A stretch of 14,326 nucleotides of DNA from Acinetobacter sp. (lineage in GTDB: Bacteria > Pseudomonadota > Gammaproteobacteria > Pseudomonadales > Moraxellaceae): assembly GCA_030152275.1 (NCBI GenBank), contig JASLHF010000009.1, positions 1 to 14,326 on the forward strand. The letters are read 5' to 3'. The stretch's first letter is position 1; each line of letters starts with the position of its first letter. This document shows, piece after piece, positions 6,030-12,427 of the stretch. A program made the position numbers and the translations under genes. The notes under the pieces were generated by a model. It searched no databases and had not been told where the DNA came from. It saw nothing but the letters and a program-made list of their open reading frames with translations.

Positions 6030-6983
6030 TTATAGATAAGAATCGAACATAGCGCTAATAGATTCTTCGTTATTAATACGTCGAATTGTTTCAGCAACCA
6101 TGCTAGCAACGGATACTTGACGGATTTTGCCAAGTTCAAGTGCTTCTTGAGATAACGGAATCGTATCTGTAACAACAAGCTCATCGATAACTGAATTTTT
6201 CAAATTATCTAAAGCTTTACCTGATAAAACTGGGTGAGTTGCATACGCAACAACTTTACGCGCACCAAATTGTTTAAGTGCGTCAGCAGCTTTACATAGC
6301 GTACCTGCTGTATCAACCATATCATCGACGATAACGCAATCACGATCTTTCACATCACCAATGAGGTGCATAACTTGTGATTCATTCGCTTTTTGACGAC
6401 GTTTATCAATGATGGCTAAATCAATATCACCCATTTGTTTTGCAACTGCACGTGCACGAACCACACCACCTACGTCAGGTGAAACCACCATAAGGTTGTG
6501 ATGCGATTGTTGACGAAGGTCAGCAAGCAAAGCAGGAGTACCGTAGATGTTATCTACAGGGATATCGAAGAAACCTTGGATTTGGTCGGCGTGCAAGTCG
6601 ATCATCACAACACGGTCAATACCGACAGTTGTAAGCATATCTGCTACAACTTTTGCAGTAATTGGAACACGAGTCGAACGCGGACGACGGTCTTGACGGG
6701 CATAACCAAAGTAAGGAATTACAGCGGTAATACGACCAGCACTTGCGCGGCGTAATGCATCTGCCATAACCAAGATTTCCATAAGGTTATCATTGGTTGG
6801 CGCACATGTTGGTTGTACGACAAATACGTCTTTACCACGTACGTTTTCAGTAATTTCGACAGTGATTTCACCATCAGAGAATTTACCTACAGACGCAGCT
6901 CCCAAAGGGATATGCAAATGGCTTACGACTTTTTGGGCGAATTGTGGATGAGCATTTCCACTAAAAACGACAAGATTGGGCAT
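6030..6983 (-). CDS. prs: Ribose-phosphate pyrophosphokinase (PRPP synthetase)
   Basis: Prs makes phosphoribosyl pyrophosphate from ribose 5-phosphate and ATP, feeding purine, pyrimidine, NAD, histidine and tryptophan synthesis. The product is 317 residues (E. coli 315) from MPNLVVFSG. The PRPP-binding loop DDMVDTAGT is at 220-228, the catalytic flexible loop region contains GYARQDRRPRSTR, and the DLHADQIQGFFD motif and GVVRARAVAKQMG are intact. The start at 6983 is chosen because AAGG stands about eight bases upstream. The frame stays open for 32 more codons, but these run into the preceding tRNA-Gln gene and are not family sequence. It lies 35 bases after the fourth tRNA-Gln and should share the promoter upstream of that tRNA. 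Confidence 0.97.
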   Translation of the reverse strand: MPNLVVFSGNAHPQFAQKVVSHLHIPLGAASVGKFSDGEITVEITENVRGKDVFVVQPTCAPTNDNLMEILVMADALRRASAGRITAVIPYFGYARQDRRPRSTRVPITAKVVADMLTTVGIDRVVMIDLHADQIQGFFDIPVDNIYGTPALLADLRQQSHHNLMVVSPDVGGVVRARAVAKQMGDIDLAIIDKRRQKANESQVMHLIGDVKDRDCVIVDDMVDTAGTLCKAADALKQFGARKVVAYATHPVLSGKALDNLKNSVIDELVVTDTIPLSQEALELGKIRQVSVASMVAETIRRINNEESISAMFDSYL

Positions 6984-7018
6984 GAAGCACCCTTGGCGGT
7001 TGGCATGTTTGAAATAGA

Positions 7019-7093
7019 TGGCAGGGGCGGCTGGATTCGAACCAACGGATGCCGAGATCAAAACCCGGTGCCTTACCACTTGGCGACGCCCCT
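7019..7093 (-). tRNA. tRNA-Gln(UUG), fourth copy, next to prs
   Basis: This is a 75-base cloverleaf with encoded CCA. The acceptor stem is AGGGGCG/CGCCCCT, the anticodon arm is CCGGG-TTTTGAT-CTCGG with anticodon TTG, and the T arm is GTTGG-TTCGAAT-CCAGC. It is identical to the other three copies. It is the only one with a clear promoter directly upstream, and prs starts 35 bases after its 3' end. Confidence 0.98.
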
Positions 7094-7104
7094 AATGCGG
7101 CAGA

Positions 7105-7133
7105 ACTTTAATATTTTTAAGCTGTTCTGTCAA
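7105..7133 (-). promoter_or_regulatory. Strong sigma70 promoter for the fourth tRNA-Gln and prs
   Basis: On the minus strand a perfect -35 TTGACA (7133-7128) is followed after exactly 17 bases by TAAAGT (7110-7105). Transcription would start near 7098, a few bases before the mature tRNA 5' end at 7093. The bases around the start are GC-rich (CTGCCGC), resembling the discriminator of stringently controlled stable-RNA promoters. It would drive tRNA-Gln and prs independently of ispE. Confidence 0.75.
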
Positions 7134-7184
7134 GGTAATTTAACAGGCAAGCCACAAAACATTATTCTGTCTTTTTTGAGAAAA

Positions 7185-7259
7185 TGGCAGGGGCGGCTGG
7201 ATTCGAACCAACGGATGCCGAGATCAAAACCCGGTGCCTTACCACTTGGCGACGCCCCT
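7185..7259 (-). tRNA. tRNA-Gln(UUG), third copy
   Basis: This gene is identical over all 75 bases to the other copies, with anticodon TTG and CCA encoded. It is separated from the second copy by 21 bases and from the fourth by 91 bases, the latter gap holding the promoter. It probably arises from a precursor read through from ispE. Confidence 0.98.
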
Positions 7260-7280
7260 AAATTGATGTGCTGTATTAAA

Positions 7281-7355
7281 TGGCAGGGGCGGCTGGATTC
7301 GAACCAACGGATGCCGAGATCAAAACCCGGTGCCTTACCACTTGGCGACGCCCCT
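7281..7355 (-). tRNA. tRNA-Gln(UUG), second copy
   Basis: This gene is an exact 75-base copy with the same cloverleaf, anticodon TTG and encoded CCA. It lies 29 bases after the first copy and 21 before the third. The short spacers show no promoter, so it should be cut from a polycistronic precursor. Confidence 0.98.
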
Positions 7356-7384
7356 TTAATACATACATCTACAGGTGAATTTGA

Positions 7385-7459
7385 TGGCAGGGGCGGCTGG
7401 ATTCGAACCAACGGATGCCGAGATCAAAACCCGGTGCCTTACCACTTGGCGACGCCCCT
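7385..7459 (-). tRNA. tRNA-Gln(UUG), first copy, abutting ispE
   Basis: This is an exact 75-base copy with anticodon TTG and encoded CCA. Its 5' end is separated from the ispE TGA stop (7463-7461) by a single base. It has no room for its own promoter outside ispE. It must therefore be released from an ispE mRNA by RNase P cutting immediately after the stop codon, or come from a promoter inside ispE. Confidence 0.98.
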
Positions 7460-7460
7460 A

Positions 7461-8288
7461 TCAAACTTCAAAATGACGCAATGGCGACTCTGCTAAACTG
7501 TTAACCATGTAAGATTTACATGGCGCGTTTTTCAGAATGTCATGTACATTCATATTTTCCGTTACTTCAACAAACACGCAGGCACCTGTACCTGTAAGCT
7601 TTGCTGTACCGAACTGATCTAAATACTGCATTGCTTCATTTACTTCCGGATATAAGCTTCGTGCCACTGGCTCAAAGTTATTTCCAAAACTAAACGGCGT
7701 TAGCTGATAGGCGCAAAATTTAGTAGGCTTCGTGTCTCTTGTCAACGTTTTTTGTGAAAAAAGCAGTTGAGTGCTGATAAAACAGTCAGGTTTTAGCACG
7801 ATGTACTGATTTTGAGCTAAATCTATGAATGTTAAGTGTTCACCGATTCCCTCGGCCCAAGCATTGCGCCCATGTACAAAGATCGGAACATCGGCGCCAA
7901 GCTTTAATCCAAGTTCGGCCAGCTGCTCAGTATTTAGACCGCATTGCCAAAGTTTGTTCAGCACAATAAGCGCTGTGGCGGCATTGGATGAACCGCCGCC
8001 GAGACCGGCACCCATGGGAATATTCTTTTCTATGCGGATATTTAAGCCAACAGGCGCTTTAGCTAAAGGCAAAAGCGCATTAGCGGCTTTAAAAATCAGA
8101 TTGTGTTCCAGTTCTACTTCCGCCAAGCCTTCAATGCGGATACGGCCGTCATCTGTTTGCTGAAATTCCAGCCAATCATACAAATCAATGAGCTGAAAAA
8201 TGCTCTGCAGTTCGTGATAGCCGTCAGGACGGCGACCAGTAATATGTAAAAACAGGTTGAGTTTGGCTGGAGAAGGGACTCGAATCAT
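7461..8288 (-). CDS. ispE: 4-diphosphocytidyl-2-C-methyl-D-erythritol kinase
   Basis: IspE is the ATP-dependent kinase of the MEP isoprenoid pathway, phosphorylating CDP-methylerythritol in the cytosol. The 275-residue product is a GHMP-family kinase. It has the N-terminal PAKLNLFLHI with Lys9, RPDGYHEL (20-27), the glycine-rich ATP loop PMGAGLGGGSSNAA (91-104), and GADVP with the catalytic-type Asp133. The late TGTGACVFVE motif is the third GHMP signature. The ATG at 8288 begins the conserved sequence; its ribosome site is weak. It lies 18 bases after lolB. The stop codon is one base from tRNA-Gln. The 5' half is richer in G+C at silent positions than the 3' half. Confidence 0.96.
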   Translation of the reverse strand: MIRVPSPAKLNLFLHITGRRPDGYHELQSIFQLIDLYDWLEFQQTDDGRIRIEGLAEVELEHNLIFKAANALLPLAKAPVGLNIRIEKNIPMGAGLGGGSSNAATALIVLNKLWQCGLNTEQLAELGLKLGADVPIFVHGRNAWAEGIGEHLTFIDLAQNQYIVLKPDCFISTQLLFSQKTLTRDTKPTKFCAYQLTPFSFGNNFEPVARSLYPEVNEAMQYLDQFGTAKLTGTGACVFVEVTENMNVHDILKNAPCKSYMVNSLAESPLRHFEV

Positions 8289-8306
8289 AGCAATATAAAA
8301 TTGGAA

Positions 8307-8960
8307 TTAGCGGTTTTGAATAATCATTGTAATACGGTTTTCTGAACCATTCTCAAGCGCTTGTTTTAAAATTAGCTTATTTGGCAATTTAGCGCTATCG
8401 GCATAGCTGAGGTCAGCTGTCCAGCCGTCTTCGATTATCTGCGCGCTGCGGCCGCTGCTGTCTTTGTTGATTTGCGCGCTGGCTGTGGCCGGTTGAGCCT
8501 GTACCCAATGAATTAAATGCGTGATTGGCGCATGCCAGCCGGTGGCGCGTTCAAGCAATTCTTCTGGGCTATCCGCGCGGATTAGCCCAGTTTTTGCGCT
8601 ATTGAGCGTCACTTGGCCCGGCTTGCCGCTGATTTGGGTCTTGCCGACGCCTAAGATGCCGCTCAGTTCAATATCAAAATCCTGCTGTTCCTGAACCCAT
8701 GTAAAGAATGCGCTCCCTGACTGCTGCGGTGTCCGTACACCAATTTTGCCTTGCAATGCAAACTGCTGCTGTTCGGGCGAAGCTGTGCTGGAAGGGGATG
8801 CCGCCGATGTTTCATTCGTATTGGATGCTTCAGCTGAGACAGCAGGTTCTTGAAGCACACTTTTTGGCAGTTGCGGTTTGCTGAACTGCTGGCAGCCGGT
8901 CATGGCCAGCGCAGAGCAGGCGAGCAATGGAAATAAAATTTTGTTCATCGGTTGCATCAT
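8307..8960 (-). CDS. lolB: Outer-membrane lipoprotein LolB, lipoprotein acceptor
   Basis: LolB takes lipoproteins from the periplasmic carrier LolA and inserts them into the outer membrane. The 217-residue product starts with a lipoprotein signal peptide: Asn-Lys n-region, hydrophobic core, and lipobox LAMTGC with Cys23 as the lipidated residue. The next residue is Gln, not Asp, which fits outer-membrane sorting. A Ser/Ala/Glu-rich tether follows (about 25-60), then the LolB beta-fold with FALQGKIGVRT, the FFTWVQEQQDFDIELSG core and a C-terminal LPNKLIL. Three possible ATGs lie at 8960, 8957 and 8948; the AAGAG site fits the first two, and the signal peptide alone could begin at the third. 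It is six bases after the TPR gene and 18 before ispE. Confidence 0.93.
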   Translation of the reverse strand: MMQPMNKILFPLLACSALAMTGCQQFSKPQLPKSVLQEPAVSAEASNTNETSAASPSSTASPEQQQFALQGKIGVRTPQQSGSAFFTWVQEQQDFDIELSGILGVGKTQISGKPGQVTLNSAKTGLIRADSPEELLERATGWHAPITHLIHWVQAQPATASAQINKDSSGRSAQIIEDGWTADLSYADSAKLPNKLILKQALENGSENRITMIIQNR

Positions 8961-8966
8961 GCAGAA

Positions 8967-10679
8967 TTAACTCTTTTTCGGTGGCAGCGGTAACAATAGC
9001 GCATTCAATTGATCTAATTGAGGATCATTCGGGTGTTTTTGTTTGAGTTGTTGTAACACTTGGCTAAATTCGGCAAGATTGCCTTGCATATATATTGCGC
9101 GGGCATAGCGTACGCCAATTTTGACGCTGCCGCTGAGGGCGTAAGCCTTTTGCAGCACTTCAGCTGCTGTGCTGAAATCATTTTGCAAAAAGCAGATATA
9201 GCCTAAAGTATCTAAAATTGACGCCTGTTCTGGCGCAAATTCCAGCGCATGCTCGACATATTGGCGCGCCTCATCCAGACGCCGGTTTTGCAGCGCCAGT
9301 GTATAGGCATAGGCATTTAAATATGTGGGGCTGTTAGGTTCAATCTGCAGCAGGTTTTTCAGCAGTCGATCCAGCTTATCGCGTTCTTGATACGGATCTA
9401 AAATCAGTACTTCTGCATAAATCAGCTCTGGGTCATCCGGCAGGTTTTTAATGGCTTCGTCCAGCAGGCGGATGGAGGCTTTTTTATTGTTCATGCGCTT
9501 TAAAATATCAGCCTGCGCCAGATACAGAAAGCTGGCATGCTGCGGGTAATTGACCCGTTCCTGAGTTAAAAAACGTAAGGCGTCATTGAGTTTATCTTGC
9601 TGAGCAAAAATATTGATCATGTTGCGCCGGGATACGGTATACAGGCTGCCATCAACAAGGCGGTAATATGCTTTTGCGGTTTCAAAGTGCTGTTTGCGTT
9701 CTGCATTGACGGCTAAATAATAGTAGGCTTCATTTTGATACTGCGCTGAATAGCGCAGTTCAACCAAATATTTTTCAGCTTTTTCATACTGTTCTAAGTC
9801 AATGCTGGTCAGGCCGGCAATGAATAGCGCTTCTTCGGCTTTGGGCCATTTTTTGATGATGTCTTCAAGTTTCTGTAGGGCAAGAGCTGACTCGTTCTGC
9901 TTGACCAGATATTTGGCTTCGGCCAGCCGCACTTCCATATTGCCGCGGTGTTTGCGGCTGGATACCTCATACCACTTTCGGGTGGCATCTTCATCACCCA
10001 ATGCGGTCAGAAGATTGGCTTTCATTAAGATATATCCAGTTGATTTTGGACGTTTTTTTAATGCTTTATTGATAGTGGATAAGGCATCATTCAGCTGTCC
10101 ATTTTGCGCCTCCAATCCGGCAATCAGCACTAAAATAGACGGGTTCTGATTTTCTTTGCCTGCGCGCAGCGCGCGGATTAAAAAGTCGCGGTCATCGGCT
10201 GATTCTGGGGCAATTCCGGCTAAAATCTGTTCTAAGTCGGCGTTGGAATCAATATTTAAAATTTTGTCTAAGGTTTGCGCTGCCAAATCATATTCATGCG
10301 CTTTAAGCGCAATATGCGACAGATAAAACAGTGCAGGAACATCCTCGGGTTCCTGTACAACCCAATGTGTAGCGATATCCAGCGCAGCCTGCAGGTCATT
10401 TTGCTCGATCGCGACATTGAGCGCGCGCTGCTTGACTGATGTGGAATTGCTTTTAATGGCTAAAACGGTGTAATTGTGCAGCGCGGTAGGAATATCGTCA
10501 TAGGCCAGCGCAAACTCTGCAATCATGCTTTGTTTTATGGCATCATAATTTGAATTTGCATGGTAAACTTCTCCAAATGCCCGTACTTGGGCAGTGGATG
10601 CTATGCTACCGACCAGCAAGAATGTGGTAGAATACTGCTTTATTGTCGCGCCGCTGAGTCGGCTATTTGTTTGACGCAA
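8967..10679 (-). CDS. Secreted tetratricopeptide-repeat protein upstream of lolB
   Basis: This encodes a protein of about 570 residues made mostly of TPR-type helical hairpins. Examples are YDLAAQTLDKILNIDSN, LNDALSTINKALKKRPKS, YEKAEKYLVELR, RLDEARQYVEHALEFAPEQ and FSTAAEVLQKAYALSGS. The N-terminus has a signal peptide with core YSTTFLLVGSIAST and a likely cleavage after AQVRA; no lipobox cysteine is present, so it is probably periplasmic. The start is unsure. The frame opens at a GTG at 10724, but TTG at 10679 gives a more normal n-region (MRQTNSRL). Neither has a strong ribosome site. Pseudomonas has a TPR gene in the same place between hemA and lolB, suggesting an envelope role; a precise function is not known to me. 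lolB follows after six bases. Confidence 0.85.
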   Translation of the reverse strand: MRQTNSRLSGATIKQYSTTFLLVGSIASTAQVRAFGEVYHANSNYDAIKQSMIAEFALAYDDIPTALHNYTVLAIKSNSTSVKQRALNVAIEQNDLQAALDIATHWVVQEPEDVPALFYLSHIALKAHEYDLAAQTLDKILNIDSNADLEQILAGIAPESADDRDFLIRALRAGKENQNPSILVLIAGLEAQNGQLNDALSTINKALKKRPKSTGYILMKANLLTALGDEDATRKWYEVSSRKHRGNMEVRLAEAKYLVKQNESALALQKLEDIIKKWPKAEEALFIAGLTSIDLEQYEKAEKYLVELRYSAQYQNEAYYYLAVNAERKQHFETAKAYYRLVDGSLYTVSRRNMINIFAQQDKLNDALRFLTQERVNYPQHASFLYLAQADILKRMNNKKASIRLLDEAIKNLPDDPELIYAEVLILDPYQERDKLDRLLKNLLQIEPNSPTYLNAYAYTLALQNRRLDEARQYVEHALEFAPEQASILDTLGYICFLQNDFSTAAEVLQKAYALSGSVKIGVRYARAIYMQGNLAEFSQVLQQLKQKHPNDPQLDQLNALLLPLPPKKS

Positions 10680-10699
10680 TTTTTCTTGATCCAAGTAAT
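10671..10699 (+). promoter_or_regulatory. Candidate hemA promoter
   Basis: TTGACG (10671-10676) and AGTAAT (10694-10699) are 17 bases apart, matching five and four of six positions. Transcription would start near 10706, about 52 bases before the hemA ATG. The site lies inside the 5' end of the divergent TPR frame, supporting the shorter TPR start. Confidence 0.4.
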
Positions 10700-10757
10700 G
10701 CTTTTTATGACACCGATGTTGCACAATAGCATAAATTTAGCGAAATGATGATCTGAT

Positions 10758-12041
10758 ATGTCTTTCTTTGCATTGGGTGTCAACCATCAAACCGCCTCTG
10801 TAGAATTGCGTGAGAAAATTGCATTTAACCCTGAAAAGTTAAGTGCGCTGCTTGCGCAGCAAAGCCATGCACTCAGCTTAAACGATCTGGTTGTGGTATC
10901 TACATGTAACCGTACCGAAGTGTATGCCATGTCTGAAGATGCAGACGCGGTATTGAGCTGGCTCGCCCAGTCAAATGGTATAGATGTTAAGCAATTGTCA
11001 AATCATGTCTACCGCTATGAAAATGCGCAGGCAGTGACACATTTAATGCGGGTTGCCAGCGGGCTGGATTCCTTAATGCTGGGCGAGCCGCAAATTTTGG
11101 GGCAGGTGAAAAGCGCACTGACCTTGGCCAAAGATGCATCGACAGTATCTACAGATTTAAACCGAATTTTTGAATATGCCTTTTATGCGGCTAAGCGGGT
11201 CCGTTCGGAAACCGCGGTTGGCAGTCATGCAGTATCGATGGGTTATGCAGTCGCTCAATTGGCGCTGCAAGTCTTTAGTAAGCCTGAACAGCTAACCGTG
11301 ATGGTGGTTGCAGCCGGTGAAATGAATAGCCTAGTGGCAAAGCATCTCGCGGAAATGGGTGTAGGCAAAATCATAATTTGCAACCGTACCCGCAGCCGTG
11401 CAGAAACGTTGGCGCAAGAAATTGCCCATCGTGTTGACGTTGAGATTATTGAGTTTGATCAACTGGCTGATAATCTGCATCGTGCGGATGTAATTTCCAG
11501 CTGTACAGGCAGTTTGCATCAGATTATTCATTTTGCTGATGTTAAGGCTGCGCTGAAAAAACGGCGCTATAAACAAATGCTGCTGGTCGATTTGGCGGTA
11601 CCGAGGGATATTGACGCGAAGGCGGGCAGTTTGGATGGCGTGTATCTGTATGGCGTAGATGACCTGCAAAGCGTTATTGATGAAAATTTAGCACAGCGCC
11701 GTCAGGCAGCAGTAGAAGCCGAAGTGATGGTGAATCATTTGGCCACTGAACTGCTTACCCAGCAAAAAGTCAATTCAGCTGGCGCCACAATTCACGCTTA
11801 CCGTGCGCAAGGGGAATCTTTAGCTCAGGAAGAATTGGCATTGGCGCTTAGCCGGCTGCAAAAAGCTGAAGATCCAGCCAAAATCATGCAGGAATTTGCG
11901 CACCGTTTAACGCAAAAATTATTGCATCCAACATCTATTGCACTGCGGCATGCTGCGACTGCAGAAGACCCAGCGTATTTTGAAATGCTGGCGCAGGATT
12001 TAACGACTGCTGCAGAGCATCGGCGCAAGCCGAAAAAATAA
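10758..12041 (+). CDS. hemA: Glutamyl-tRNA reductase
   Basis: HemA reduces glutamyl-tRNA(Glu) to glutamate-1-semialdehyde with NADPH, the first committed step of haem synthesis by the C5 pathway. The product is 427 residues (family about 420). The N-terminal catalytic domain has GVNHQTASVELRE and STCNRTEVY with the nucleophile Cys50. GLDSLMLGEPQILGQVK follows at about 100-116. The NADPH domain holds VVAAGEMNSLVAKHL and CNRTRSRAE, and the C-terminal helical dimer domain ends in a basic RRKPKK tail. The ATG at 10758 has only a weak ribosome site. Unlike E. coli, no prfA follows; the gene is divergent from TPR-lolB-ispE and convergent with dnaG. No terminator hairpin was found after it. Confidence 0.97.
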   Translation: MSFFALGVNHQTASVELREKIAFNPEKLSALLAQQSHALSLNDLVVVSTCNRTEVYAMSEDADAVLSWLAQSNGIDVKQLSNHVYRYENAQAVTHLMRVASGLDSLMLGEPQILGQVKSALTLAKDASTVSTDLNRIFEYAFYAAKRVRSETAVGSHAVSMGYAVAQLALQVFSKPEQLTVMVVAAGEMNSLVAKHLAEMGVGKIIICNRTRSRAETLAQEIAHRVDVEIIEFDQLADNLHRADVISSCTGSLHQIIHFADVKAALKKRRYKQMLLVDLAVPRDIDAKAGSLDGVYLYGVDDLQSVIDENLAQRRQAAVEAEVMVNHLATELLTQQKVNSAGATIHAYRAQGESLAQEELALALSRLQKAEDPAKIMQEFAHRLTQKLLHPTSIALRHAATAEDPAYFEMLAQDLTTAAEHRRKPKK

Positions 12042-12423
12042 AGGCAGATTGAAGTATAAAGCTGCTGTTGAGACGCTGTTCGGATGGTCACAGCCCATTT
12101 CATTTTTTCTTGAATATTGATTCACACAGTATATTTTTACTGCTGTATTGCAGGGTTGCTGTTCGGCTGATTTGGCTTGAAGTTTAATGTGATGATCCCG
12201 CTAAAATGAAGATCGGCAGCAATCATTTTTTGGGTCTGCTTTTTTGTTAATAATTCATAAGCTGTATGGCAATTTTTGCACTGTGAACTATGGACTGCTT
12301 TGCTGAATTTCACATTGATGATGTTCTTGCGCTCTTCAATAAAGGTTAAATAGGTTTGCCTTATAAGGCGGTAATTATTGAGAGCGGGGAGGGTGCGTAT
12401 CTGCAGCGCTGTAAATACTGTAT
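12042..12423. other. 382-base gap between convergent hemA and dnaG
   Basis: No promoter, strong terminator or RNA gene was recognised. A weak CAGTA/TACTG hairpin lies at about 12127-12142 and the palindrome CAGCGCTG near 12405. Most of the gap is covered on the minus strand by a stop-free frame described separately. The absence of a shared terminator is unlike the other two convergent pairs in this window. Confidence 0.6.
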
Positions 12424-12427
12424 TTAT
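12137..12427 (-). pseudogene. Stop-free frame with CxxCH motif after dnaG, remnant or unusual small gene
   Basis: On the dnaG strand a 97-codon frame is open from just after a TGA at 12430-12428 to TAA at 12139-12137. It has no ATG near its 5' end. The only standard start before the cysteines is GTG at 12313, which gives 58 residues beginning VKFSKAVHSSQCKNCHTAY and lacks a ribosome site. The upstream part reads LNNYRLIRQTYLTFIEERKN. The frame contains CKNCH, the form of a haem-c or zinc site, but no signal peptide. The sequence looks compositionally like protein, yet the missing start suggests a decayed gene end or chance. I do not recognise a family. Confidence 0.25.

Noticed and set aside
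6984..7079. Longer prs start 32 codons upstream
   Set aside because: The extension lies in the spacer and the fourth tRNA-Gln gene and is not PRPP synthetase sequence; the start at 6983 has a ribosome site and matches the family length.
7130..7411. Minus-strand open frame of 93 codons with repeated GASPSGKAPGFDLGIRWFESS-like block
   Set aside because: It is a translation through tRNA-Gln copies two and three; a classic false protein made from tRNA sequence.
7019..7459. Regularly repeated 75-base units as a CRISPR array
   Set aside because: Each unit folds as a complete tRNA with anticodon and CCA, spacers are of unequal length, and no cas gene is nearby.
6813..7496. Plus-strand open frame of 227 codons with repeated GRGGWIRTNGCRDQNPV-like and RLDSNQRMPRSKPG-like blocks
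   Set aside because: It is the antisense of the four tRNA-Gln genes and the prs start; the protein repeats are only the tRNA repeat read in different frames.
8946..8990. Second lipobox-like LLAC at Cys15 of LolB
   Set aside because: It would leave too short a signal peptide; Cys23 in LAMTGC is better placed after the hydrophobic core.
11331..12103. Minus-strand open frames antisense to hemA
   Set aside because: They are shadows of the clearly conserved hemA coding sequence and have no family features.
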